Below, one piece after another: positions 51,113-60,176 of a stretch of 64,000 bases of DNA. Under the pieces are notes generated by a model that did not search any database, was not told where the DNA came from, and saw only the letters and a program-made list of their open reading frames with translations. The stretch's first letter is position 1. The number at the start of each line of letters is the position of its first letter. Location: assembly GCA_002390225.1 (NCBI GenBank), contig DGOW01000082.1:62001-126000 (forward strand), in the 5' to 3' direction. The translations under genes were made by a program, and so were the position numbers. Source of the stretch: Gemmatimonadales bacterium UBA4456. GTDB lineage: Bacteria; Gemmatimonadota; Gemmatimonadetes; Longimicrobiales; Gaopeijiaceae.

Positions 51113-51137
51113 GTCGGCTGAGGTTCGCCCAGCCGAC
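51113..51137. repeat. Perfect 8-bp inverted repeat with possible UUCG loop
   Basis: GTCGGCTG (51113-51120) and CAGCCGAC (51130-51137) are exactly complementary; inside, GG-TTCG-CC would extend the stem onto a UUCG tetraloop with one bulged A. It lies in the divergent gap between the SDR and UMF1 genes, 25 bases before the SDR start on the minus strand. Confidence 0.5.
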
Positions 51138-51198
51138 GCGAGGATGCAACGGGGGCGAGTCCATGCTACCGTGACCGCGAATCCACGAGGGAGTGCGC

Positions 51199-52422
51199 AT
51201 GAACAAGAAGCAGGTCGGGGCATGGGCGATGTTCGACTTCGCCAACTCGGTGTACCCAGCGGTCATCGTCTCGGTCGTCTTTCAGATTTACTTCATTGAA
51301 AGCGTCGTAGGGAACGAGGCCGGTGAAGGGGATGCCTGGTGGGGCCGGGCTGTGTCGCTCTCTGCACTGATCGTCGCACTGAGTGCCCCTGTGCTCGGTG
51401 CGGTCGCGGACCGCGCAGGCGTCCGGAAGCGGTTCATGGCACTCTGTGTCGCGATGTGCATCACCGGCGTAGCCCTCTTTACCACCCTCGAGCCCGGGAT
51501 GGTGCTTTACGGCTTCATCCTGTTCCTGATCGCGAATGTCGGCTTCGAGGCCAGCCTCGTCTTTTACAACGCCTATCTGCCGGAGATCGTCCCCCCGGAG
51601 AAACAGGGCTGGGTCTCCGGGCTCGGCTTCGGCGTGGGGTACGCCGGGTCTGCGTTGGGCCTGGTCATGGCGCTTCAGTTCGCGACAACCAACGTCCAGA
51701 TGGTGTGGATCCTGGTCGCGGCGATGTTCCTCGTCTTTTCGATCCCGTCTTTCCTGTACCTGCCGAGGGATCAGGAGGGCTCCATGAGCGTCTCAAGGGC
51801 TGCGTTTTGGGGTCTGACCAGCTTTCGCGAACTGTGGGGCGAGGTCATGGGGCAGAAGGAGCTGCGACGTTACTTACTCGCGTACTTCTTCTACATCGAC
51901 GGCGTGCTCACGGCGATCTACATGTCGAGCACGTTGGCGTCGAACACGTTCGGTTACGAACAGACCGAGCTGATCTATCTCTACCTTGCGATTCAGATTG
52001 CCGCGTTGATCGGTGCGTTCATGCTGGCGAAGCCGACAGATGTGATCGGCCCCAAGAAGGTGGTCACGGGCGTGTTGGGACTCTGGATCGGAATCGCTAT
52101 TGCCATCTTCTTCATCGAGTCGAAGGCGGCTTTTGCCGTCGTCGGCATGCTCGCGGGCTTTGGACTAGGATCTATCCAGGCGGCGAGTCGAGCGTTCATG
52201 GCGAGCTTGATTCCAGATGGGCGCGAGTCCGAGATGTTCGGATTCTACGCATTGTGCGGGAAGTCGTCCTCGGTGATCGGGCCTCTCGTGTTTGGCCAGG
52301 TTGCGCTGATGACAGGAGGGAATCAAAAGCTGTCGGTGATATCGATCAGCGTGCTCTTCGTGCTCGGAGCGCTTCTGCTTCAGCGGGTGAACGACCCGAA
52401 GGCTACTCCCGCGTTGACCTGA
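51199..52422 (+). CDS. MFS transporter, UMF1 (Atg22-like) family
   Basis: 407 residues from the ATG at 51199 with GAGGGAG upstream; a GTG two codons earlier is possible. The family hallmark WAMFDFANSVYPAV begins the protein, followed by about 12 helices and the loop GAVADRAGVRKRFMAL. UMF1/Atg22-like carriers are linked to amino acid efflux in fungi; bacterial substrates are mostly unknown. Single gene, divergent from the SDR-MFS pair. Confidence 0.88.
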   Translation: MNKKQVGAWAMFDFANSVYPAVIVSVVFQIYFIESVVGNEAGEGDAWWGRAVSLSALIVALSAPVLGAVADRAGVRKRFMALCVAMCITGVALFTTLEPGMVLYGFILFLIANVGFEASLVFYNAYLPEIVPPEKQGWVSGLGFGVGYAGSALGLVMALQFATTNVQMVWILVAAMFLVFSIPSFLYLPRDQEGSMSVSRAAFWGLTSFRELWGEVMGQKELRRYLLAYFFYIDGVLTAIYMSSTLASNTFGYEQTELIYLYLAIQIAALIGAFMLAKPTDVIGPKKVVTGVLGLWIGIAIAIFFIESKAAFAVVGMLAGFGLGSIQAASRAFMASLIPDGRESEMFGFYALCGKSSSVIGPLVFGQVALMTGGNQKLSVISISVLFVLGALLLQRVNDPKATPALT

Positions 52423-52482
52423 CCTGACGGATTGAGCCCACTTCACAAACCTGTTGCCGGTAGCCTTCAGGTGCAGAGGGCC

Positions 52483-53829
52483 CTACCCAAGTCCGCCCGT
52501 GTCGATGGCAAGGAGCGTATCGAGTAGCACATTCGTGCCGTTGACGATATCTGCGAGTTCCGTTCGCTCGTCGGGTGCGTGACTGATGCCGCGCACGGAG
52601 GGGACGAAGATCATGCCGACGGGGCAGAGCAGGGCGATGCTCTGAGCGTCGTGACCGGCACCCGATGGCATCCTCATCGATGAGAGCCCGCGTGCGTCGG
52701 CACTCTGTTCGATCATGTCGCGGATGCGGAGGTCTGTCGGAGCGGCACGGCTGATGTAGAACTGGTCGACGGAGAAGCTCACCCCGGTTGATTCCTCGAT
52801 GTCCTCGGCGCGCGCTCGGATCGCGTCGAAGGTGCGCTCGATCCCCTCCATGGAGAGATCTCGGATTTCCAGTGTCATGCGCACGCGGCCGGGGATGACG
52901 TTGGGGGCACCTGGCTCCGCTTCGAGTCGGCCCACGGTCGCGACCTGGCGACCAGGTGTGTCACGCGCGACGCGGTGGACAGCCGTGACGAAACGCGCGG
53001 CTCCGACCATCGCGTCCTGACGCCGGTCCATGGGCGTCGTGCCCGCATGATTGGTCATACCATCGACGACCACGTTCCAGCGCATGATGCCGACGATGCC
53101 TTCGACGACACCGATGTCCATGCCGTCCTGATCGAGTACTGCGCCCTGCTCAATGTGTAGCTCGAGAAAAGCAGCCAGTGACCCCGCATCGCGTCGCGCG
53201 TCGGCCAGTCGGTCGGGGTCGCCTCCCAGTCGCTGCAGGCCTTCGCCGATTGTGTAGCCCGAGGCGGTCTCGATCTCCAGCTCGAACGGTTCGACTTCAC
53301 CCACGAGGGCTCGGCTCCCTGTCTTTCCGCCCTCCTCGTTCGTGAAATAAACGATTTCGAGCGGATGCCTCGTCGTGTGGTTGGCGTCCGCGAGTACCAC
53401 CGCGACCTCCATTGCACCCATCGAGCCGACCTGACCGTCATAGTTCCCACCGCCAGGCACTGAGTCCACATGCGATCCGAACATGATTGGATCGAGCGAA
53501 GGATCAGTGCCTGCTTTCCGGGCCACGAGATTGCCGACGAGGTCGCGCTCCACCGAGAACCCAGCCTCACGAAGGTGCCCTTCACACCAGTCGAGCGCTT
53601 CGATGTTGGCGTCACTGAATGCGACTCGATCGATGCCACCGGCTTGGTTCGCACCGAAGGTGGCCAGCATCCGCAGCCGCTCACCGAGGCGGCTGGAGTC
53701 CGCGGCCAGAGACTGTGCGAGACCGCTGGATACGGTGAACGCGGCGGCGGCGCCCGGTAAGCCTGTACCGAGCCAGGCACCTGTCGCACCCATCGAAGTT
53801 AGTCGAGTAAAACGTCGTCGATTCATCAT
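52483..53829 (-). CDS. Tat-exported M20-family amidohydrolase (allantoate / N-carbamoyl amino acid type)
   Basis: 448 residues. The start is one of three Met at 53838, 53829 or 53826; the Tat motif NRRRFTRLTSMGATGAW follows. Zinc ligands and catalytic residues of the carbamoylase/allantoate amidohydrolase group are present: GSHVDSVPGGGNYDGQVG (His, Asp), TNEEGG (Glu pair), LELHIEQG, and GISHAPDERT near the end. Also typical is TNHAGTTPMDRRQDA of the dimerisation domain. It would release ammonia and amino acids from N-carbamoyl or ureido compounds outside the cytoplasm. Divergent from the RidA-like gene. Confidence 0.87.
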   Translation of the reverse strand: MMNRRRFTRLTSMGATGAWLGTGLPGAAAAFTVSSGLAQSLAADSSRLGERLRMLATFGANQAGGIDRVAFSDANIEALDWCEGHLREAGFSVERDLVGNLVARKAGTDPSLDPIMFGSHVDSVPGGGNYDGQVGSMGAMEVAVVLADANHTTRHPLEIVYFTNEEGGKTGSRALVGEVEPFELEIETASGYTIGEGLQRLGGDPDRLADARRDAGSLAAFLELHIEQGAVLDQDGMDIGVVEGIVGIMRWNVVVDGMTNHAGTTPMDRRQDAMVGAARFVTAVHRVARDTPGRQVATVGRLEAEPGAPNVIPGRVRMTLEIRDLSMEGIERTFDAIRARAEDIEESTGVSFSVDQFYISRAAPTDLRIRDMIEQSADARGLSSMRMPSGAGHDAQSIALLCPVGMIFVPSVRGISHAPDERTELADIVNGTNVLLDTLLAIDTGGLG

Positions 53830-53904
53830 ACCTCGCACTATAGCGTGGCGATCATTTCGCCACGACCTTGGCAGAACACCTCACGAATACCTCAGGAGAA
53901 CCAC

Positions 53905-54405
53905 ATGCGGGTTCGCGCAGCCGTCACACTGCTGACACTCGGGCTACTCGCGAGCGGTTGCTCGCTCCAGGAGCGTACGGATCGGGACCCACTCGAGTCC
54001 AGCGATTCCAATCGCAGGCAGGTGATCCGATCAGAGGGAGTCGCGAGCCTGCCCGTCTTCTCCCTCGCTGTTCGGTCAGGCGACCTCATTTTCCTGTCCG
54101 GTCAGCTCGGAGCCATCCCAGGCGTGTCACCACCGCAGGTGGTCGAGGGTGGAATCGAAGCCGAGACTCGTCAGACGATGGAGAACATGATCGCCGTCCT
54201 GGATGCGGCAGGGGCGACGCTGGAGGATCTTCTGAAGTGCACGGTCTTCCTCGCCGACATCGCAGACTACGAGGCGATGAACGCGGTCTATGCGGAATAC
54301 TTTACGTCTGACCCGCCAGCTCGAGCTGCGCTCGCGGGTAGCGGCCTCGCCCTGGGCGCCCTCGTCGAGGTGGACTGCATCGCTGCGGCACCGGAAGGAA
54401 TCTGA
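53905..54405 (+). CDS. RidA/YjgF-family lipoprotein
   Basis: 166 residues from the ATG at 53905 with AGGAGA upstream. The lipoprotein signal (LLTLGLLASGC) is followed by a RidA domain: LIFLSGQLGAIPG, ETRQTMENMIAVLDAAGATLEDLLKCTVFLADI and ARAALAGSGLALGALVEVDCIA. The Arg of the RidA deaminase motif is in PARAALAG. Cytoplasmic RidA hydrolyses reactive enamine/imine intermediates; an exported version next to an exported amidohydrolase suggests joint turnover of an N-containing compound. Confidence 0.87.
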   Translation: MRVRAAVTLLTLGLLASGCSLQERTDRDPLESSDSNRRQVIRSEGVASLPVFSLAVRSGDLIFLSGQLGAIPGVSPPQVVEGGIEAETRQTMENMIAVLDAAGATLEDLLKCTVFLADIADYEAMNAVYAEYFTSDPPARAALAGSGLALGALVEVDCIAAAPEGI

Positions 54406-54409
54406 GGGC

Positions 54410-55162
54410 TCAACCCAGCGGGAACCCTCCGTCGACAGGGATGACGATTCCGGTTGTTGACGGGAACGAGGTAACCATCGCGAGGACCGCTTTGGCGCAG
54501 TCCTCGGGGGTGGCCAGCTGTCGGAGCGGGGTGCGTGCGATCATTGCTTCACGCGTTTTCGGAGCCCAGTCACGGGTGAGTTCGGTGTTCACTAATCCTG
54601 GCGCTATCGAGTAGACCCGTATGTGCGGTGCCAGCGCCCGGGCCAGGGATGCTGTCATGTTGTCGAGTGCCGCCTTCGACGCGCAGTAGGCCACGTTGCT
54701 GCCGTTCGCCATCCGCGCTGCGATCGAGGATATGTTCACGATGACACCGCCACTGTCCGCGGCGAGCAGGGTTCGGCAGGCCCGAACTGTGGCGAACGCT
54801 CCCCTGACGTTGGTCCGAAGGATCTGGTCGAACAGGTCATCGTCCAGCGCGTCGAGGTCGTCGTGCGGAATCACCCGGGTCGTCGCGGCGTTATTGACCA
54901 GCAGGTCCAGTCGCCCTTCGATCTCCGCGATCGACAACGCCAGCTCGTTGAGTGCGTGTGAATCTTCAGCAGATGCCTGCACGACTCGGTGGCCGTCTCC
55001 CGGGAGACCGGTGCGCACCGCGTTCGCGCCCTCCAGGCTGTTGCGGTGCGTGATGACCACCCTAGCCCCCGCCGTGGCCAGGGTCTTGGCGATCGCGGCA
55101 CCGATTCCGCGACTCGCTCCGGTGACGAGTGCAACCTGTCCGCTCAGCAGGCCGTCTGTCAT
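54410..55162 (-). CDS. Short-chain dehydrogenase/reductase, FabG-like
   Basis: 250 residues. GASRGIG cofactor motif, VNNAATTRV, VNISSIAARM and catalytic YCASKAA; the C-terminus GIVIPVDGGFPLG is typical of FabG-like oxidoreductases. THRNSLEGANA after the second strand suggests NADP. Convergent with the RidA-like gene (4-base gap) and divergent from the sugar cluster, so it may belong to the same regulation as the latter. Confidence 0.9.
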   Translation of the reverse strand: MTDGLLSGQVALVTGASRGIGAAIAKTLATAGARVVITHRNSLEGANAVRTGLPGDGHRVVQASAEDSHALNELALSIAEIEGRLDLLVNNAATTRVIPHDDLDALDDDLFDQILRTNVRGAFATVRACRTLLAADSGGVIVNISSIAARMANGSNVAYCASKAALDNMTASLARALAPHIRVYSIAPGLVNTELTRDWAPKTREAMIARTPLRQLATPEDCAKAVLAMVTSFPSTTGIVIPVDGGFPLG

Positions 55163-55346
55163 GAGACTCCGATGGATGTGCGCATGGAAGCGTGTCGAAG
55201 GGTTCCTAGTCGGCGTAAGCTAGATCATGAGTATACGCGGCGCGTGAATCGGCCATGCCAGCGTTGATCCATGAGACTGTGCTGATTAGCGAAAAGGCGC
55301 CCTGAGCCTAGTTTATCCCAATCTCATTTCCAGATCGGGAGGCATT

Positions 55347-56834
55347 ATGGGTGATGTCAGCCGTCGGGACTTCGTCTCGACTACGTCCAAGGTCGCGCTG
55401 GGCGGAATGATCGTGCCCAGGCATGTCCTTGGTGGGCCTGGATTCCAGGCGCCGAGCGACACGTTGAACGTCGCGATCGTCGGAGCGGGAGGCATGGGAG
55501 CCGAGAACGCCCAGGAGCTTGGCTCGGAGAATATCGTTGCCGTGTGTGACGTCGATCTGGAACTGGTCATGGGCAAGGTTCGTGAGCGCATGACCGACGG
55601 TGACGGCAACCCGCGCGAGAAAGGGCACCGCTGGGCTCAGCAGTATGAGGCTGCCGCCAAATATACGCGGTTCGACGAGATGCTCGAGCGACAGACCGAT
55701 ATCGATGCGGTACTGATCGCTACGCCTGACCATACGCACGCGGTCATTGCGGCCGCGGCCATGAAGGAGGGTAAGCACGTCTATGTACAGAAGCCTCTGA
55801 CATGGTCGGTACACGAGGCGCGCGCCCTTCAGGGTCTGGCCGCGTCGACCGGTGTGGTGACCCAGATGGGGAACCAGGGACATTCATCAGATGAGGCGCG
55901 CCTGATCAACGAGTGGGTCCAGGCCGGTGTGATAGGCAACGTGCGCGAAGTCCATGTGTGGACGAACCGCCCGATCTGGGGTCAGGGTTTGCTCCGTCCG
56001 ACGTCGATGCCGGCCGACTTCGATCCGAGCTCTGTCGACCGCTCGTGGTGGCCCGGATCGCTTGCCGAGGCTCACTCCTGGGGTCTCACAGGTGACTTCT
56101 CGGTCCCGGCGCAACTGGACTGGGACCAGTACCTCGGACCGTGCACCCGCGATGTCGCCTACCATCCGATCTACCACCCGTTCCACTGGCGCGGCTGGAC
56201 CGATTTCGGCGTGGGGGCCCTGGGAGACATGGGCGCCCACCTGATCGACCACCCGTTCTGGGCGCTCGACCTCGGGTATCCAGAGACGATTGAAGCTACT
56301 TCGACTCCGTGGGGTGGACCCTCGGAGGATCCGGTTTCCTATCCGCTAGCGACGAAGGTGCATTACGAGTTCCCGCGCCGCGGGCTCCTGCCGCCTGTCT
56401 CATTGCACTGGTACGACGGGGGGCTGATGCCGCAGCGGCTGGAGGGACTTCCCGCGGATGTCACGCTGGAGCGAGAAGGGGGCGTGATCTTCGTGGGCGA
56501 ACGTGGGCTCCTCATGCATGAGACCTACGGACGGAACCCGCGCCTCTTCCCGGAGGAACTCCACGAGGAGGCGGATGCTGTCCCACAGCGATATGACCGC
56601 GTAGAAGGAAGTCACGAGATGAACTGGGCGAACGCGTGCAAAGAGGCGAGGGAGGCGACCTGTCCGTTTTCATATGCCGCGCCGCTGACCGAAGTGATGT
56701 TGCTCGGTCTCGTAGCACTTCGTACGGGACAAGGCGTGAAGATCGAGTATGATGCGGCGGCGATGAGAGTCACGAATTCAGAGGAGGCCAACCGCTTCCT
56801 GACGCGTGAATACCGTGAAGGATGGAGCCTGTAA
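55347..56834 (+). CDS. Tat-exported Gfo/Idh/MocA-family oxidoreductase
   Basis: 495 residues from the ATG at 55347 (GGGAGG 4 bases upstream). Tat signal SRRDFVSTTSKVALGG, then NAD(P)-binding VAIVGAGGMGAENAQEL, VDAVLIATPDHTHAVIAAAAM, and the catalytic-lysine motif VYVQKPLTWSVHEARAL. The substrate domain has GDMGAHLIDHPFWALDLGYP. Exported members hold their cofactor tightly and convert sugars without free NAD. First gene of the sugar cluster; its TAA overlaps the next ATG by one base. Confidence 0.9.
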   Translation: MGDVSRRDFVSTTSKVALGGMIVPRHVLGGPGFQAPSDTLNVAIVGAGGMGAENAQELGSENIVAVCDVDLELVMGKVRERMTDGDGNPREKGHRWAQQYEAAAKYTRFDEMLERQTDIDAVLIATPDHTHAVIAAAAMKEGKHVYVQKPLTWSVHEARALQGLAASTGVVTQMGNQGHSSDEARLINEWVQAGVIGNVREVHVWTNRPIWGQGLLRPTSMPADFDPSSVDRSWWPGSLAEAHSWGLTGDFSVPAQLDWDQYLGPCTRDVAYHPIYHPFHWRGWTDFGVGALGDMGAHLIDHPFWALDLGYPETIEATSTPWGGPSEDPVSYPLATKVHYEFPRRGLLPPVSLHWYDGGLMPQRLEGLPADVTLEREGGVIFVGERGLLMHETYGRNPRLFPEELHEEADAVPQRYDRVEGSHEMNWANACKEAREATCPFSYAAPLTEVMLLGLVALRTGQGVKIEYDAAAMRVTNSEEANRFLTREYREGWSL

Positions 56835-57580
56835 TGGAGCGACGGAGTCGTGCGACTGCGGTCACGGTGGCGCTCGTCATGAGTGCGGGGTGTGCCTCCG
56901 GACAGAGTGATGTTGCGAGTTCGGAAGGCGACCTGGAGGAGGCTCCTGCAGCGACGAACACGCTCACGTCGGTGGAGGCTGCTGAGGGTTGGGAGCTGCT
57001 CTTCGACGGAGTCTCACTCGCCGGTTGGCGGGCGTACGACCATTCGGAGCTGCCAGGGGGGTGGCAGGTCGACGACGGCATGATTATGCGCACGGGTCCA
57101 GGCGGAGACATCATGACCGGTCGGGCCTTCCGCGACTTCGAGTTGACGCTCGAGTGGCGACTGGAAGAGGGCGGTAACAGTGGTGTCTTCTACCTTGCGG
57201 CCCAGGGGGAGGAGAACATCTACCATAGCGCGCCCGAGATGCAGATCCTCGACGACGACCGTCATCCGGATGGGCAAAGCGAACTCACCAGCGCAGGCGC
57301 GAACTACGGGCTGCACCCTGCACCCCGTGGGGTCGTGAACCCTGTCGGCGAGTGGAACCACATCCGGATCACAGTCGACGATGGTCGCGTCGAGCACTGG
57401 CTCAACGGTGAGAAGATCGTCGAGTACGTGATCCGATCCGCAGCGTGGGCCGAACTCGTGGCGGCCAGCAAGTTCAGCCAGTGGCCCGCCTACGGTCAGG
57501 CCGAAGATGGGCACATCGGGCTGCAGGACCATGGCGATCCGGTCTGGTATCGTAATATCAAGATCCGGGAGCTGGATTGA
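56834..57580 (+). CDS. DUF1080 (3-keto-disaccharide hydrolase) lipoprotein
   Basis: 248 residues from the ATG at 56834 (TAATG overlap). Lipoprotein signal VALVMSAGC. The DUF1080/PF06439 jelly-roll domain contains WELLFDGVSLAGWRAYD, WQVDDGMIMRTGPGGDIMT, LEWRLEEGGNSGVFYLA, EMQILDDDRH, EWNHIRITVDDGRVEHWLNG and IGLQDHGDPVWYRNIKIREL. The family is named for cleaving 3-keto glycosides (formed by oxidation of a sugar at C3). Facing outward, it fits the step after the GMC dehydrogenase in this cluster. Confidence 0.88.
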   Translation: MERRSRATAVTVALVMSAGCASGQSDVASSEGDLEEAPAATNTLTSVEAAEGWELLFDGVSLAGWRAYDHSELPGGWQVDDGMIMRTGPGGDIMTGRAFRDFELTLEWRLEEGGNSGVFYLAAQGEENIYHSAPEMQILDDDRHPDGQSELTSAGANYGLHPAPRGVVNPVGEWNHIRITVDDGRVEHWLNGEKIVEYVIRSAAWAELVAASKFSQWPAYGQAEDGHIGLQDHGDPVWYRNIKIRELD

Positions 57581-58392
57581 TGGATCGCCGCTCGTTCGTC
57601 GCCGCGTTGTCTGCCGTTCCGTTCGTGGCTCACCTGGACTCCGGCTTCTTCCTGGATCGCCCGGGCGTCCAGCTCTACACGGTACGCGAGGCGATGGCGG
57701 AGGACGCGGATCGCACCCTCGCGGTCCTCGCCGAGATAGGATATCGCGATGTCGAGCTGGCAGGCACCTATGGGATGACACCCGCGGCGTTCCGCCGTCG
57801 ACTGGACGATGCAGGGCTACGCGCCGTGTCGGGTCATATCGATTTCACCGAGGTTCGCGGCGACTGGCAACGCACACTCGATGCAGCCGCAGAACTGGGT
57901 CACGAGCTAATCGTCGTGCCCTTTCTTCCTGAACATGTGCGGACAGGGGACGGGTATCTGGAGGTTGCCGACGACTTCAACCGTGCGGGTGAGGCTGCGC
58001 AGCGCATGGGGTTGCGGTTCGGGTATCACAACCACGCGTTCGAATTCGAGGTGACGGACGGTGTCGTGCCGATGGCCGTCCTCCTGGACGAGACCGATCC
58101 CGCCATTGTCGACTGGCAGATGGACGTCTACTGGACCGTAGATGGTGGTCAATTTCCCCTCACCTGGCTCGAGCGGTATCCCGGCCGGGTCACGAGCGTG
58201 CACATCAAGGACCGCACGGCCGGAGGCACGATGGTCGATGTCGGAGACGGGGTGATCGACTTCGGCAGGATTCTAGCTGCTGGACAGGACCAGGGACTAC
58301 GGTACGGCTTCATCGAGCACGATTTCCCGGGTGATCCGATCACGAGCGTGAGACGCAGCTTCGAACACATGACCAGAGGAGTGTCTGGGTGA
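57580..58392 (+). CDS. Exported sugar phosphate isomerase/epimerase-like TIM barrel
   Basis: 270 residues from the ATG at 57580 (TGATG overlap with the DUF1080 stop). A Tat-like signal DRRSFVAALSAVPFVAHL precedes an AP endonuclease-2-type barrel: GVQLYTVREAMAED, FGYHNHAFEFE (metal His), WQMDVYWT (metal Asp), VTSVHIKDRT and GFIEHDFPG (metal Glu). Family members isomerise or epimerise sugars, or eliminate from 3-keto sugars. The export signal places it with the DUF1080 protein. Confidence 0.85.
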   Translation: MDRRSFVAALSAVPFVAHLDSGFFLDRPGVQLYTVREAMAEDADRTLAVLAEIGYRDVELAGTYGMTPAAFRRRLDDAGLRAVSGHIDFTEVRGDWQRTLDAAAELGHELIVVPFLPEHVRTGDGYLEVADDFNRAGEAAQRMGLRFGYHNHAFEFEVTDGVVPMAVLLDETDPAIVDWQMDVYWTVDGGQFPLTWLERYPGRVTSVHIKDRTAGGTMVDVGDGVIDFGRILAAGQDQGLRYGFIEHDFPGDPITSVRRSFEHMTRGVSG

Positions 58393-60176
58393 AACGGAAG
58401 GCGCAGGAGGAATACGACGTCATCATCGTCGGATCGGGGGCCGCCGGCGGTATGTGTGCATACGTACTCGCGTGCTCTGGTGTGAAAGTCCTCATGCTCG
58501 AGGCGGGTCGAGACTACGACCCGGTCAGCGAGACCCCGATGTTCCAGCTGCCGCGTGATGCACCTCTGCGGGCTGCAGGTACAGCGGAGAAACCGTTTGG
58601 CTTCTACGACGCTACCGTGGATGGTGGTTGGCGTGTGCCGGGGGAGCCTTATTCGAGCGCGGACGGGACGGACTTCATGTGGTGGCGGGCCCGCATGCTG
58701 GGTGGCCGTACGAACCACTGGGGCCGCATTTCCCTCCGCATGGGTGAATACGACTATAAACCCTACTCGCGCGACGGTCTCGGCTTCGACTGGCCGATGG
58801 GCTACGACGACGTGGCGCCTTACTACGACAAGACTGAGATGCTCATCGGGGTCTATGGCTCCAACGAAGGTCTCGAAAATACGCCGAACTCTTCACCTGG
58901 CGTGCTTCAGCCCCCGCCGGCGCCTCGGGCGACCGAACTCCTGACGCAGAAGGTGTGCGACGAGGAAATGGATATTCCGGTCATCCCGGCGCACCTGGCG
59001 ATCATGACGCAGCGGCAGGAAGCTGATCGGCTCTCTCAGGCCCTGTGGCCGAACAACCCGCTTGCTCAACGTGTCACCGCGGATTCGATGCGATCCAGAG
59101 CAGCGTGCTTCTACGCAACACCTTGCGGTCGAGGCTGCTCCATCAAGGCAAACTTCCAGTCCCCGACTGTGCTGCTGCCACCGGCTCTGGCGACTGGCAA
59201 CCTGGATATCGTCACCGACGCGATGGTGCGCGAGGTCACGGTCGACTCTCGGGGTCGGGCGAATGGTGTTCACTACATCGACAAGACGTCACGCCTCGAT
59301 GAACACGTAAGCGCACGAGTGGTGATTGTTGCGGCAAGTGCGTGTGAGTCCGCGCGTATTCTGCTGAATTCCAAGAGCGCTTCGTTCCCCGACGGCTTGG
59401 GTAACGGAAGTGGGCTGGTCGGTAAGTACGTAATGGATACGGTCGGGGCAGGGGTCTCCGGGCAGATTCCGGCGCTTGAGAACTGTCCGCCCCACAACAC
59501 GGATGGTGCGTCCGGCATGCACCTGTACATGCCGTGGTGGCTATATCAGGAGCAGGCCCGTGGCCAGCTCGACTTTGCTCGCGGCTACCACATCGAATTT
59601 GGGGGTGGGCGGCGAATGCCCGGTTATGGTGCGTTCTCTGGAATCGAGCCGCTCACAGAGGGGTCCTACGGCCAGAGTTTCAAGGATGACTGCCGACGCT
59701 ACTACGGCTCGTTCATGTACTTCGATGGACGCGGTGAGATGATCCCGAATGAGGAGTCTTACTGTGAGATCAATCCGGACGAGGTCGATCAGTGGGGGAT
59801 TCCGACGCTCCGTTTCCATTGGGAGTGGTCTGAGCACGAGCTCAATCAGGCTCGTCATATGCAGCACACGTTTCGCGATATCGTCGAGGGCATGGGTGGG
59901 CGGGTTCTGAGCACCGTTCAGGACGATGGAGCCCGCGCGATCGCACGACCCGGCCAGATCATTCACGAGGTCGGTGGCGTGATCATGGGTGACGACCCGA
60001 ATCGTTCGGTCTTGAACGAGTATTGCCAGTCGTGGGAGGTAGACAACCTCTTCGTGACGGACGGCGGCTGCTTCGTTTCGAACGCCGACAAGAATCCGAC
60101 TCTATCGATCATGGCGATCGCGTGGCGTGCGTCCGATTACATCGTGGAACAGCTCGCTCAGGGGAGCCTCGGATGA
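58389..60176 (+). CDS. GMC-family FAD oxidoreductase (glucoside 3-dehydrogenase-like large subunit)
   Basis: 595 residues from a GTG at 58389 (GTGA overlap). FAD motif YDVIIVGSGAAGGMCAYVLA with LEAGRDYD, then the GMC block ARMLGGRTNHWGRISLRM. Catalytic His is in IHEVGGVIMGDDPNRS and the Asn partner in KNPTLSIMAIAWRASDYI. A cysteine cluster CFYATPCGRGC near residue 240 resembles the iron-sulfur-binding segment of FAD glucose dehydrogenases. It has no signal of its own, as expected if it is exported in complex with the Tat-bearing small subunit encoded next. Probable reaction: oxidation of glycosides at C3. Confidence 0.9.
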   Translation: MKRKAQEEYDVIIVGSGAAGGMCAYVLACSGVKVLMLEAGRDYDPVSETPMFQLPRDAPLRAAGTAEKPFGFYDATVDGGWRVPGEPYSSADGTDFMWWRARMLGGRTNHWGRISLRMGEYDYKPYSRDGLGFDWPMGYDDVAPYYDKTEMLIGVYGSNEGLENTPNSSPGVLQPPPAPRATELLTQKVCDEEMDIPVIPAHLAIMTQRQEADRLSQALWPNNPLAQRVTADSMRSRAACFYATPCGRGCSIKANFQSPTVLLPPALATGNLDIVTDAMVREVTVDSRGRANGVHYIDKTSRLDEHVSARVVIVAASACESARILLNSKSASFPDGLGNGSGLVGKYVMDTVGAGVSGQIPALENCPPHNTDGASGMHLYMPWWLYQEQARGQLDFARGYHIEFGGGRRMPGYGAFSGIEPLTEGSYGQSFKDDCRRYYGSFMYFDGRGEMIPNEESYCEINPDEVDQWGIPTLRFHWEWSEHELNQARHMQHTFRDIVEGMGGRVLSTVQDDGARAIARPGQIIHEVGGVIMGDDPNRSVLNEYCQSWEVDNLFVTDGGCFVSNADKNPTLSIMAIAWRASDYIVEQLAQGSLG

